A stretch of 41,525 nt of DNA from an uncultured Bacteroidia bacterium (GTDB lineage: Bacteria > Bacteroidota > Bacteroidia > Bacteroidales > Prolixibacteraceae): NCBI GenBank assembly GCA_903923905.1, contig CAIXZH010000001.1, forward strand, positions 1 through 41,525. The letters are read 5' to 3'. This document shows positions 9,822 through 18,658 of the stretch, piece by piece; positions within the stretch are counted from its first letter, which is position 1; the number at the start of each line of letters is the position of its first letter. Below the pieces are notes generated by a model. It was given only the letters and a program-made list of their open reading frames with translations, did no database searches and was not told the origin of the DNA. The translations under genes were made by a program, and so were the position numbers.

Positions 9822-11978
9822 ATGAAAGTATTTCAAACTAATGAGATCCGGAACATTACTGTAATTGGTAATTCCGGCGCCGGGAAAACCACCCTTGTAG
9901 AGACGATGCTCTTCGAGGGTGGTATAATCAGTCGCAGAGGCGATGTAAAAAGCAAAACGACTGCATCAGATTACAATCTTGTGGAACAGGAGTATGGCAA
10001 TTCGGTTCATCCGACAGTCCTTTACACCGAATTTGAAGGCTGCAAGATTAACATCATCGATACTCCCGGGATGGACGACTTCGTTGGAGGCGTAATCCCT
10101 GCACTCAGCGTGGCAGCTACAGGACTTTTACTATTCAATGCAGTTAACGGCGTCGAAGTTGGAACCGAGATTGCCAACCGGAATGCTGAAAAATTCCACA
10201 AACCCCTTATTTTTGTGATCAACCATCTCGATCATGAGAACAGTAACTGGGAGAATACGATTGAGATGGCCAAAACCACATTCGGGAATAAATTGGCCAT
10301 CGTACAATATCCCATAAATACAGGAATCAATTTTAATAAAGTTATCGATGTTCTGAAAATGAAAATGCTCCAATGGGGACCAACCGGAGGAGCACCTGAA
10401 GAACTGGATATCCCCGCTTCGGAACTTGAACGTGCGGAAGAGGCCCATAACCAACTGGTTGAAATGGCTGCCGAAAACGACGAAGACCTAATGGAACTTT
10501 TCTTCGAACAGGGAAACTTAAACGAAGATGAAATGCGTAAAGGGCTTAAGCTTGGAATGCTAAGCCGTAGTCTCTACCCGGTTTTCTGCACCTGCGCAGC
10601 ACGGGATATGGGAATCCGTCGCCTGATGGAATTTATTTGCAATGTGGCTCCCCATCCGGGAGAACTTGCCCCTGTTGAAACGATCGACGGGAAACTGATT
10701 AAAATGGACATTCACGGCCCGACTTCTATTTTTGTATTCAAAACATCCATCGAACAACATGTTGGTGAGGTTACCTATTTTAAGGTGATCTCGGGAATTT
10801 TGAGAGAGGGTATGGATTTAGTGAATACCACTAAAAATTCGAAAGAGAGGATCTCTCAGATTTATGCCGTAGCGGGTAAAACCCGGACAAAAGTGCCGGA
10901 AATGCAAGCCGGAGATATTGGCGCTACTGTAAAACTGAAAGACGTAAAACATAACCACACGCTTTGCGAAAAAGACGCGGAAATTAGTTACCCACCCCTT
11001 AAATACCCGGCCCCTCGTTACACGACTGCTATTAAGGCGGTCAATGAATCCGACGAAGAGAAAATGGGTGAATACCTGCATAAACTCTCCGAAGAGGACC
11101 CCACTTATGTGATTGAATATTCAAAGGAACTCAAGCAAATCCTCCTTCATGGGCAGGGCGAGTACCATATTAATACCTTGAAATGGTATTTTGACAATGT
11201 TTATAAAATTGACATTCAATTCCTGAAACCAAAAATCCCTTATCGTGAGACGATCACTAAAATAGCTCCGGGCGATTATCGTCACCGCAAACAAAGTGGA
11301 GGATCGGGACAGTTTGGTGAAGTACATATGGTGATAGAGCCTTTTGAAGAGGGGATGCCTGTCCCCGACATGTATAGAATAGATGGGAAGGAGATGAAGA
11401 TAAGCTTACGTGGAACGGATGTCACAGATCTTCCATGGGGCGGAAAGCTAGTCTTCTGTAATTGTATTGTTGGGGGTTCGATTGATGCCCGTTTCCATCC
11501 AGCCATTTTAAAAGGGATTATGGAGAAAATGGAAGAAGGTCCGCTTACCGGTTCTTATGCCCGCGATATCAGGGTGTGTATCTACGATGGGAAAATGCAC
11601 CCTGTTGATTCAAATGAAATCTCATTCCGCCTCGCAGGACGAAACGCCTTCAGTGCGGCATTCAAAAATGCTGGCCCGAAAATTCTGGAACCCATTTATG
11701 ACGTGGAAGTTTTGGTTCCTGCTGACCGGCTTGGCGATGTGATGGGGGATCTTCAGGGACGCCGCGCCCTGATCATGGGAATGAGTTCGGAAAAAGGATT
11801 TGAGAAAATCCTGGCAAAAGTTCCTCTCAAAGAGATGGATAAGTATGCAACCTCATTAAGCTCCATTACCCAGGGACGAGCCATGTTCAAAATGAAATTC
11901 GCCAGCTACGAAAAGGTGCCTGCCGAAATCCAGGAAGAGCTGCTTAAGGCTTACGAAGCTGAACAGGTCGAAGAATAA
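9822..11978 (+). CDS. fusA2: EF-G-like translation factor (EF-G2) with degenerate GTPase motifs
   Basis: A 718-residue protein colinear with EF-G across all domains, including HPVDSNEISFR in domain IV. The P-loop is intact (GNSGAGKT, residues 16-23). However, switch I RGIT is replaced by YGNS (58-61), the G3 motif is DTPGM so Met84 replaces the catalytic His, and the G4 motif is NHLD (134-137) instead of NKxD. These changes predict little or no GTP hydrolysis. They parallel the Bacteroides thetaiotaomicron EF-G2 paralogue, which is reported to lack GTPase activity and to support translation under starvation. It is a single-gene unit facing metK with a shared terminator. The name fusA2 is by analogy; canonical EF-G is at 5910-8018. 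Confidence 0.9.
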   Translation: MKVFQTNEIRNITVIGNSGAGKTTLVETMLFEGGIISRRGDVKSKTTASDYNLVEQEYGNSVHPTVLYTEFEGCKINIIDTPGMDDFVGGVIPALSVAATGLLLFNAVNGVEVGTEIANRNAEKFHKPLIFVINHLDHENSNWENTIEMAKTTFGNKLAIVQYPINTGINFNKVIDVLKMKMLQWGPTGGAPEELDIPASELERAEEAHNQLVEMAAENDEDLMELFFEQGNLNEDEMRKGLKLGMLSRSLYPVFCTCAARDMGIRRLMEFICNVAPHPGELAPVETIDGKLIKMDIHGPTSIFVFKTSIEQHVGEVTYFKVISGILREGMDLVNTTKNSKERISQIYAVAGKTRTKVPEMQAGDIGATVKLKDVKHNHTLCEKDAEISYPPLKYPAPRYTTAIKAVNESDEEKMGEYLHKLSEEDPTYVIEYSKELKQILLHGQGEYHINTLKWYFDNVYKIDIQFLKPKIPYRETITKIAPGDYRHRKQSGGSGQFGEVHMVIEPFEEGMPVPDMYRIDGKEMKISLRGTDVTDLPWGGKLVFCNCIVGGSIDARFHPAILKGIMEKMEEGPLTGSYARDIRVCIYDGKMHPVDSNEISFRLAGRNAFSAAFKNAGPKILEPIYDVEVLVPADRLGDVMGDLQGRRALIMGMSSEKGFEKILAKVPLKEMDKYATSLSSITQGRAMFKMKFASYEKVPAEIQEELLKAYEAEQVEE

Positions 11979-11990
11979 ACAGCTCTAAAT

Positions 11991-12034
11991 TTTAAAAGCC
12001 GGATAAAATTGTAAAAATTTATCCGGCTTTTAAA
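11991..12034. terminator. Bidirectional terminator between fusA2 and metK
   Basis: A perfect 17-base inverted repeat (11991-12007 and 12018-12034) around a 10-base loop. The core is AAAAGCCGGATAAA, and A and T tracts on the two sides allow it to terminate transcription in both directions. It sits between the convergent stops of fusA2 and metK. Confidence 0.9.
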
Positions 12035-12046
12035 TTCCAGGAGGAT

Positions 12047-13336
12047 TTAAGCTTTAAATGCCTCTTTAATTTTATCTGTATAATCGAGTTTTTCCCAGGT
12101 GAAAAGTTCAACTTCTTTTATTATCTCGCCAAAATATGGTGAAGAATACTTCTTGATTATGGTCTGAGGAGTACGGCCCATATGTCCGTAAGCTGCGGTC
12201 TCTTCATAAATTGGATTCCTGAGTTTAAGCCGCTCCTCAATTGCATAAGGACGCAGATCAAAAAGGGAAGCAATTTTCTCTGCAATCAATCCATCATTCA
12301 GGTTCACCTTCGCTGTTCCGTAGGTATTCACATAAATATTAACCGGTTGTGCAACACCAATGGCATAGGCAAGCTGGACTAAAATCTCATCTGCAATACC
12401 TGCAGCAACCATGTTTTTGGCAATATGCCTGGCAGCATAGGCCGCAGATCGGTCTACCTTTGAAGGATCTTTCCCTGAAAAGGCTCCACCTCCATGTGCA
12501 CCCTTACCTCCATAAGTATCAACAATTATTTTCCGGCCTGTCAGTCCTGTATCACCATGCGGACCTCCAATGACAAATTTTCCGGTAGGATTCACATAAA
12601 GGATGTAACCCGGGTTGAACAATTTTTGGATCGATTCAGGTAATTTGGCACTAATTGCCGGGATCAGGTATTGCTGAACATCTTCTTTGATCCGGTCACA
12701 CATGGCCTGATCGGTTTTAGCCTGTGCCTCAACGGAAGCATTTTCAGGCAATAAAAATTCATCATGCTGAGTGGATACAACGATCGTGTGAACCTTTACA
12801 GGCTTATTGTCTGAATCGTATTCGATTGTTACCTGTGATTTCGAGTCGGGGCGCAGATAGGTCATTACCTCGCCGGCCCGACGGATTGCCGCCAGTTCCT
12901 GCAGTAATAAATGCGACAGGTCTAAGGATAATGGCATGTAATTCTCCGTTTCAGACGAAGCATATCCAAACATCATCCCCTGATCTCCCGCTCCCTGATT
13001 CTCGCGGTCAAGCTTATCGACGCCACGATTTATATCGGGGGATTGTTCGTGCAGAGCTGTTAATACTCCGCAAGAATCACCATCAAACTGGTATTCTGCT
13101 TTAGTATACCCGATTCGGTTAATCACCCTTCGAGCCACTTCGCGCACATCAACATAAGTTTGCGACTTAATTTCGCCAGCCAGGATTACCTGACCGGTGG
13201 TAACCAGTGTTTCACATGCCACTTTGGAATCAGGGTCGTAGGCCAGAAATTCATCAAGTACAGCATCCGAAATCTGATCAGCTACTTTGTCCGGGTGCCC
13301 CTCCGACACCGATTCTGAGGTAAAAAGATATCCCAT
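12047..13336 (-). CDS. metK: S-adenosylmethionine synthetase
   Basis: A 429-residue enzyme that makes S-adenosylmethionine from methionine and ATP. It has the N-terminal [19 protein letters not shown] motif and the paired signatures [20 protein letters not shown] and [19 protein letters not shown], which bind ATP, phosphate and metal. Full length for the Bacteroidota form. It is transcribed from its own promoter (13488-13520) with a leader of about 145 bases, and ends at the terminator shared with fusA2. I could not assign a known SAM riboswitch to the leader. Confidence 0.98.
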   Translation of the reverse strand: MGYLFTSESVSEGHPDKVADQISDAVLDEFLAYDPDSKVACETLVTTGQVILAGEIKSQTYVDVREVARRVINRIGYTKAEYQFDGDSCGVLTALHEQSPDINRGVDKLDRENQGAGDQGMMFGYASSETENYMPLSLDLSHLLLQELAAIRRAGEVMTYLRPDSKSQVTIEYDSDNKPVKVHTIVVSTQHDEFLLPENASVEAQAKTDQAMCDRIKEDVQQYLIPAISAKLPESIQKLFNPGYILYVNPTGKFVIGGPHGDTGLTGRKIIVDTYGGKGAHGGGAFSGKDPSKVDRSAAYAARHIAKNMVAAGIADEILVQLAYAIGVAQPVNIYVNTYGTAKVNLNDGLIAEKIASLFDLRPYAIEERLKLRNPIYEETAAYGHMGRTPQTIIKKYSSPYFGEIIKEVELFTWEKLDYTDKIKEAFKA

Positions 13337-13353
13337 AATATTTATAAATTGAT

Positions 13354-13371
13354 GATCTGATCATTCAGATC
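13354..13371 (-). promoter_or_regulatory. Hairpin in the metK leader
   Basis: GATCTGA (13354-13360) and TCAGATC (13365-13371) pair around a 4-base loop, only 17 bases before the metK ATG. A second inverted pair, TTTGATTGAT at 13400-13409 and ATCAATCAAA at 13458-13467, lies further up the leader. Together they could shape a regulatory leader, but no known riboswitch class was matched. Confidence 0.35.
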
Positions 13372-13487
13372 GATTAATAATTAATAAATTACAGGGATAT
13401 TTGATTGATGGGAAAGTATTCGAAAATTTTGTTTTAGCATTTTTTTCCGTGGTTGCAATCAATCAAATTTATCCACTAATAACCCCA

Positions 13488-13520
13488 CAAAGATAAAGTC
13501 TTTTATTTAAATTCTGCAAA
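13488..13520 (-). promoter_or_regulatory. metK promoter
   Basis: On the minus strand TATCTTTG (13495-13488) is an exact Bacteroidota -7 box and TTTG (13520-13517) is a matching -33 element, 21 bases apart. Both boxes fit the consensus well. Transcription should start near 13481. Confidence 0.75.
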
Positions 13521-13552
13521 CTGAGGAAACTAATTTTGTTATTTTGGGGGGA

Positions 13553-16500
13553 CTACCTTAACACGATTAACTTCGAAGTCATCATTTTCCCGCTCCACCG
13601 CATGACACAATAATAGACACCTGTTGGAAGCGAATGCTGGTACAAAACGGTTTGGACAATCCCAGCTTCTGCTTCCGCATCAAAAATCCGGGCAATATAC
13701 TGCCCCATTATTGAGAAAATTTCAAGCTTTACCTGTCCACTTTTATCAATTTGAAAATCGAAATTCGCGACCCCTACATTTGGATTCGGGTATATTTTCA
13801 GTTCTTTTGTCAGACTGGTTAATTCAAGATTTGCACCCTGGGCAACGATAACTGCAGCCACTTGAGAGGTATCTAAGGGGATGGTAAGTGATTTCAATCC
13901 GTTGATAGCAACAGTTCTTGCAGTACTTGTTCCGCATCCATTGGAGGCCGTAACACTCAGAATACCTGAAGTCGCAATGGATGAAAAACTGACCAAGACC
14001 GAATTTGAAGTTCCGGTAATTGTTGCGCCGGTACCCGAATAACTCCATTTGTACGTCACACCTGATACCAAAGGAACAGTAAATGGTACATTGGACTGAC
14101 CTAAACTAACCTTGGTCGCTGATGCGGTAAACTTTCCGGGTTGAACCGGTGGTGAATTTACGGTAACTGTTGTGCTTGTACTGTTTGCACAACCACTATT
14201 ATTTGTAACGGTATAACGAATGGTGGCGGTTCCCCCTACAACACCGGTTACAACTCCGGTTGTGCTGACAGTGGCAACAGCGGGAGCCGATGTGCTCCAA
14301 AAACCCGGAGTGGTTGCATCGGTCAGAAATGCAGTATAACCCATACAAACAGAGGTATTTCCGGCTATCGCAGCCGGAGCAGACGGTAAAGCATTTACTG
14401 AAACTGATGCACTGCCTGTCATGGCTGTTGAACAGGTTGTGTTGGTATTTGTACCTGTTACTGTGTATGTACCGGCAGCAGTTTGGATTCCGAAAGAAAT
14501 TGCAGAGCTGGTTCCGGAAACTGCACTTCCTGTGTTAACACCGTTTAATGCCAGCTGATATTTAACTCCCGATTGTGAACTGTTTAATCCAACTGCCACA
14601 CCGGTTCCTCCGGCACAATAACTTCCTCCGCCAGTCAGGGTAAAGGGAGTCGGTAAAGCGTTCACGGTTACCGTCGTGTTTGAACTATTCGAGCAACCAC
14701 CACCATTGGTAATGGTGTAACGGATTGTCGCTGTGCCTGCAGAGATACCTGTCACAATTCCTGCAGATGTAACCGTTGCAATTGAAGGGCTCAGACTACT
14801 CCAAACACCTCCGGTTGTTGAATCACCTAACGTGGTTGTACTGCCAATACATATTGATTTGGTTCCGCTTATCGAAGCTGGAGCAGAAGGTAAGGCGCTG
14901 ACTATAATTGCTGCGCTTCCAGTCATGGTGCTGGAGCAGGTTGTAGTTGTATTCGTGGCAGTCACGGTATATGATCCTGCGGTGGTCTTCAATCCGAAAC
15001 TGATGGGATTACCGTTTCCTGCTACTGCTGTTCCTGTGTTGACCCCGGCTAATTTAAGCTGATAATTAACGCCTGTCTGCGATCCGCTCACCCCGATGGC
15101 AACGCCAGTGCCGCCGGTACAATTTACTCCGCCGCCAGTTACTGAGAAGTTCGTAGGTAAGGCATTAATAGTGACAGTTGTGCTTGTGCTTGCGCTGCAA
15201 CCACCTGCATTTGAAACAGAATAAGCGATTGCTGCAGTTCCTGAGGATATACCAGTAACTATTCCTGCAGAACTGACAGCAGCAACTGAAGGGGAGGAAC
15301 TAATCCATACACCTCCTGATGTCGAATTGGTTAGGGTTGTTGTGCTTCCAACACATGCAGAAACCGTTCCAGTAATATTAGCGGGGGCAGAAGGAATAGC
15401 ATTTAAAGAGACAGTTGCACTTCCAATCATGGCATTCGTACAGGATGATGTCGCGTCTGTCCCGATAACAGTATAGGTGCCGAAACCGGTTTGGTAACCA
15501 AAGTTAATTGCTGAACCTGTCCCAGGTAAAATAGTTCCTATGTTTGTACCATTTAAAATTAGCTGATAATTAATCCCCGATTGTGAGCCGCTTAAACCTA
15601 TCAGTACGCCAGTCCCGCCAGGACAATAAGGTCCGCCGCCGACAACGGCAAAGAGTGCAGGCAATCGATTAACTGTTACAGCAACACTTCCGGCCATCGC
15701 ACTTGTAAGTGATAAAATCGTATCTGTAGCATACACAGTATAGGTGCCTGCCAGTGTTTGAGGTCCGAAATTCAATGCTGAACCAGTTCCAACAATAGCG
15801 CTCCCGGTATTAGTCCCATTAATAACCACCTGATACTTCACACCGGTTTGTGATCCTTCCAATCCAACAGGAACGCCAATGTTTCCTGCGCAATAGGCAC
15901 CACCTCCTGTAATATTCTGAATTACAGGAGATATTACAGCTGTATTATCACCTTCAAACTCGAAGGCCCCAATGTCTGATTTCGCACCATAGGGGCGGGG
16001 TGAGCCAGTGAAATCGAAAGTAATGCGTGGGTCTACGACAGCATGATCGATCACTGGCGACCCGGCGAGCAATTTAAAATCCTTTGGAGATTGAAAAGTT
16101 GAGGAGACAAATCTTACAGAATCCGCAGTCCGGGCCAGGTAATTATTTTGCAAGGTAACGGATGTTCCGGTATTCTGAAACATAATGTATGAATCTATTC
16201 CTTTGAAATGGGTGTTTCCATTTTGATAATAATTAAATGCACCGGGATTGATAATGACGTTCGAGGCAATTAAATTATTTTTACTGATTAAGCTCGAGAA
16301 ACGGATCCCCTCCGATTTCGGATTAATGATATTGTTGTTTTGGATATAAAAAGAGGAATCGGGTTCCACCGATACATCGGTCACATACATCCCATATTTC
16401 ATCTGAGTTGAATCTGTTGGAGCATAACTCCGGCCTGCATCCAAGATAATATTATTGAATATCCGGCATCCTCCAAGTCCATGGCATTCAATACCATCGC

Positions 16501-17338
16501 CCTTCCCCTCAGCTATAAAATTATTAAAGCAATCAGCCCTGGTACCTCCACCCATTATTATTCCCGACATTTGAGCATATGCCCCAGCCTGACTGTCATA
16601 AAGAACTGTATTGTTATAAATCTTGCAGTTTCGGTAAGCCGAACTTACCTGAATGCCATCCCACCCTGAATATTTAACGATATTATTGTATACCTGTACC
16701 CCATCAAGCAGACTGGGCATCAGAACAGTGTCTTTCCCGTTACAGGTAACAGTTTCCCCGTCGTATTTTGTGCTTCCGATATATAAACCTTCATTCCCGG
16801 TGTATGCAATATAATTATCATGAAAAATGGTATTATATTGAGTGAATGTGCCTCTTACAGAGGTTAGGGTGCAATCTGGGTCAGTTTTGGCATAAACGCC
16901 GGCAATCAATGTATTTTGAATCGAAATGTGATCTACCTCAAAATCGGAACTCAAATATCCAATCCCCAATCCGGCGCCATTGGCAACGCGGTTAACCTGA
17001 AAACCGTAAGTTTGAGTCGGATCGCCGGTTCCGGTAAATTTAATGTACTGACAGTTCTGAATGGATATTCCGTAATAGAAATCAGTATCGATAATTATTG
17101 GGTCACCAGAATTAATCATTACAATTGGCTTTCCGGGTGCTCCCCTGAAGTTTTTAATTAAAAGATAATCTTTATTGCCTCCTGCAAAGTAAAGCGTATC
17201 TCCGGGCTGAATGGACTGGTATCCAGCGTCAGCTCCATTGATATAGAGAATATTCGATGCAATCGTATAACTTGCCTGACCAACTGTGGGTATTAGCATA
17301 AGGAACAGGACAAATAGAATTACATGACTTTTTTTCAT
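13553..17338 (-). CDS. Secreted right-handed beta-helix protein with Ig-like repeats and T9SS sorting domain
   Basis: A 1261-residue exported protein. The start at 17338 is preferred over the upstream ATG at 17422 because it places a clean signal peptide (MKKSHVILFVLFLMLIPTVG) at the N-terminus. Residues of about 35-460 resemble a parallel beta-helix: many N-N-x-I turns such as NNTVLYDS and NNFIAEG, seen in polysaccharide-active or adhesive surface proteins. Next come four A modules (GGGxYC ... GTYTV, about 85 residues) and three B modules (SAPAxIxG ... TVTVNALP, about 82 residues) in the order A-A-B-A-B-A-B, then a PKD-like segment. The last 80 or so residues form a type A T9SS sorting domain (KIYPNPNVG ... 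GVYYCVM ... KLIVLR). Substrate or ligand is unknown; a lyase or adhesin role is inference. It lies between gldA and metK, each apparently with its own promoter. Confidence 0.88.
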   Translation of the reverse strand: MKKSHVILFVLFLMLIPTVGQASYTIASNILYINGADAGYQSIQPGDTLYFAGGNKDYLLIKNFRGAPGKPIVMINSGDPIIIDTDFYYGISIQNCQYIKFTGTGDPTQTYGFQVNRVANGAGLGIGYLSSDFEVDHISIQNTLIAGVYAKTDPDCTLTSVRGTFTQYNTIFHDNYIAYTGNEGLYIGSTKYDGETVTCNGKDTVLMPSLLDGVQVYNNIVKYSGWDGIQVSSAYRNCKIYNNTVLYDSQAGAYAQMSGIIMGGGTRADCFNNFIAEGKGDGIECHGLGGCRIFNNIILDAGRSYAPTDSTQMKYGMYVTDVSVEPDSSFYIQNNNIINPKSEGIRFSSLISKNNLIASNVIINPGAFNYYQNGNTHFKGIDSYIMFQNTGTSVTLQNNYLARTADSVRFVSSTFQSPKDFKLLAGSPVIDHAVVDPRITFDFTGSPRPYGAKSDIGAFEFEGDNTAVISPVIQNITGGGAYCAGNIGVPVGLEGSQTGVKYQVVINGTNTGSAIVGTGSALNFGPQTLAGTYTVYATDTILSLTSAMAGSVAVTVNRLPALFAVVGGGPYCPGGTGVLIGLSGSQSGINYQLILNGTNIGTILPGTGSAINFGYQTGFGTYTVIGTDATSSCTNAMIGSATVSLNAIPSAPANITGTVSACVGSTTTLTNSTSGGVWISSSPSVAAVSSAGIVTGISSGTAAIAYSVSNAGGCSASTSTTVTINALPTNFSVTGGGVNCTGGTGVAIGVSGSQTGVNYQLKLAGVNTGTAVAGNGNPISFGLKTTAGSYTVTATNTTTTCSSTMTGSAAIIVSALPSAPASISGTKSICIGSTTTLGDSTTGGVWSSLSPSIATVTSAGIVTGISAGTATIRYTITNGGGCSNSSNTTVTVNALPTPFTLTGGGSYCAGGTGVAVGLNSSQSGVKYQLALNGVNTGSAVSGTSSAISFGIQTAAGTYTVTGTNTNTTCSTAMTGSASVSVNALPSAPAAIAGNTSVCMGYTAFLTDATTPGFWSTSAPAVATVSTTGVVTGVVGGTATIRYTVTNNSGCANSTSTTVTVNSPPVQPGKFTASATKVSLGQSNVPFTVPLVSGVTYKWSYSGTGATITGTSNSVLVSFSSIATSGILSVTASNGCGTSTARTVAINGLKSLTIPLDTSQVAAVIVAQGANLELTSLTKELKIYPNPNVGVANFDFQIDKSGQVKLEIFSIMGQYIARIFDAEAEAGIVQTVLYQHSLPTGVYYCVMRWSGKMMTSKLIVLR
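14147..15915 (-). repeat. Alternating A/B coding repeats in the T9SS protein
   Basis: Seven modules are visible: A1 15653-15915, A2 15392-15645, B1 15147-15391, A3 14889-15146, B2 14644-14888, A4 14384-14643, B3 14147-14383. The A+B pair repeats three times with a period close to 500 bases (499, 503 and 497). Boundaries are approximate and were set from the translated modules. Confidence 0.8.
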
Positions 17339-17503
17339 AGCTGGACTAATAGCATTAGTTCTGCTGGTACCGGAATTGTTACCAGGCAAGGAGAAAAACA
17401 TTTCAACATTCCGGGAATTCATTCAACCCGGGGTTTTGAAACTAAGAATGAATTAAAGAACGATTAATAGATTACAGGTCAACAAAACGGTTATAATATT
17501 CAT

Positions 17504-17511
17504 CAAATATA
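17504..17511 (-). promoter_or_regulatory. Possible -7 box for the T9SS beta-helix gene
   Basis: TATATTTG on the minus strand fits TAnnTTTG exactly. No TTG was found at the usual -33 distance; that position falls at the edge of the palindrome at 17532-17573. Confidence 0.45.
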
Positions 17512-17531
17512 ATATTTTTTACTGTATGTAA

Positions 17532-17573
17532 AATAATAAGCGTAAAATAATTAATTATTTTACGCTTATTATT
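17532..17573. repeat. 42-base perfect palindrome between gldA and the T9SS gene
   Basis: Two 21-base arms with no spacer; the centre is AATTAATT and each arm contains TAATAAGCGTAAAA. It lies just after the gldA stop and about 20 bases upstream of the -7 box for the next gene. It could be the gldA terminator (an AT-rich stem followed by TTATTTT on the minus strand) or a dimeric operator. The same 14-base core occurs at 26981-26994. Confidence 0.7.
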
Positions 17574-17623
17574 ATTTCTTGGAGATCTCCTGAATTATCT
17601 CATACTAAATTAATCATTAACCT

Positions 17624-18529
17624 TCATCTGGTAATTTCCAGAAAAACATTTTCCAGGCTTGATTCCTGCTTATTCAACGTTAAAATAGTTAACTGGTTGG
17701 CAACTGCATATCTAAAAATAATTGGACGGAGATCGTCCTGTCCACCGGTGATGATAAATATTTGGTCCGAGACAGGCTGAATCCCGGTTACTCCATGAAT
17801 CTCGGACAATTTATCTGGATTGATCGATTCTTCAAATTCAACCAGGATGGATTGATTACCCGTGATAGCAAGGTTTTTGATATTGGCAGTAGAATCGGTC
17901 GCAATAATCTTTCCGTGATTAAGAATCATAATACGGTCGCAAAGTGCTTCAACTTCCTGCATAATATGTGTTGAAAGCATAACAGTCTTTTCGGTGCTTA
18001 TATGACGTATCAGTTGCCGAATTTCCACAATCTGGGTTGGATCCAGTCCCGAAGTTGGCTCATCAAGGATCAGTACAGAGGGATCGTGGATCAGAGCCTG
18101 CGCAATCCCGACACGTTGTCTGTATCCTTTAGAGAGGGCCCCTATTTTCTTGTGTTGTTCCCGTTCGAGACCGGTCATACCAATCATCTCTTTAATACGG
18201 CTCCTGACAGACTTAACGGAGTATAGGCCCGCGGCATATTCAAGGTATTCTTTTACATATAAATCGGTATAAAGCGGATTATTTTCGGGAAGATATCCAA
18301 TGTGGCGCCTGATGTCAAGGCTGTTTTCGCCAATATCCACACCATTTACCAGGACTGCGCCGGCATCCGGGTGCAGAAATCCGGTAATTATTTTCATCAT
18401 AGTTGACTTGCCGGCCCCATTAGGTCCTAAAATCCCAACAATTTCCCCGGAATTAATCGTAAAGGAAACCCTATCCAGCGCTCTTTGACTCCCGTATATT
18501 TTCGTGACAGATTCTACAAATACCGACAT
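17624..18529 (-). CDS. gldA: ABC transporter ATP-binding protein, GldA type
   Basis: A 301-residue ATPase with Walker A GPNGAGKST (residues 35-43), ABC signature LSKGY (132-136) and Walker B VLILDEP (152-158). Length and overall sequence resemble GldA, the ATPase of the GldA-GldF-GldG transporter needed for gliding motility in Flavobacteria and often present with T9SS. The membrane partners gldF and gldG are not adjacent. A drug- or ABC-2-type exporter ATPase is the alternative. It is divergently transcribed from ispG. Confidence 0.78.
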   Translation of the reverse strand: MSVFVESVTKIYGSQRALDRVSFTINSGEIVGILGPNGAGKSTMMKIITGFLHPDAGAVLVNGVDIGENSLDIRRHIGYLPENNPLYTDLYVKEYLEYAAGLYSVKSVRSRIKEMIGMTGLEREQHKKIGALSKGYRQRVGIAQALIHDPSVLILDEPTSGLDPTQIVEIRQLIRHISTEKTVMLSTHIMQEVEALCDRIMILNHGKIIATDSTANIKNLAITGNQSILVEFEESINPDKLSEIHGVTGIQPVSDQIFIITGGQDDLRPIIFRYAVANQLTILTLNKQESSLENVFLEITR

Positions 18530-18545
18530 TTCAGCTATTTTTTAA

Positions 18546-18578
18546 CAAATCTAATTTAAAATCGCGAACCAGATTCAA
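18546..18578 (-). promoter_or_regulatory. gldA promoter
   Basis: On the minus strand TAGATTTG (18553-18546) matches TAnnTTTG, with TTG at 18578-18576 as a -33 element 22 bases upstream. The transcript would begin about 10 bases before the gldA ATG. Confidence 0.55.
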
Positions 18579-18619
18579 TTTTGTAATTTTAACAGAACTC
18601 AAATATCCGAAATAAAGAA

Positions 18620-18627
18620 TAAATTTG
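18620..18627 (+). promoter_or_regulatory. ispG -7 box
   Basis: TAAATTTG matches TAnnTTTG exactly, 31 bases before the ispG ATG. No -33 TTG was found at normal spacing. Confidence 0.5.
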
Positions 18628-18658
18628 CCAAAGCTATCGACCATAACAGACAAGTGGA

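Noticed and set aside
13337-13487. SAM-I or SAM-II riboswitch before metK
   Set aside because: I could not find the conserved core or helices of either class; only simple inverted repeats are visible.
14733-15062. 109-residue plus-strand protein antisense to the T9SS gene
   Set aside because: It mirrors the repetitive Thr/Val/Ala coding of the minus-strand modules and has no promoter or recognisable motif.
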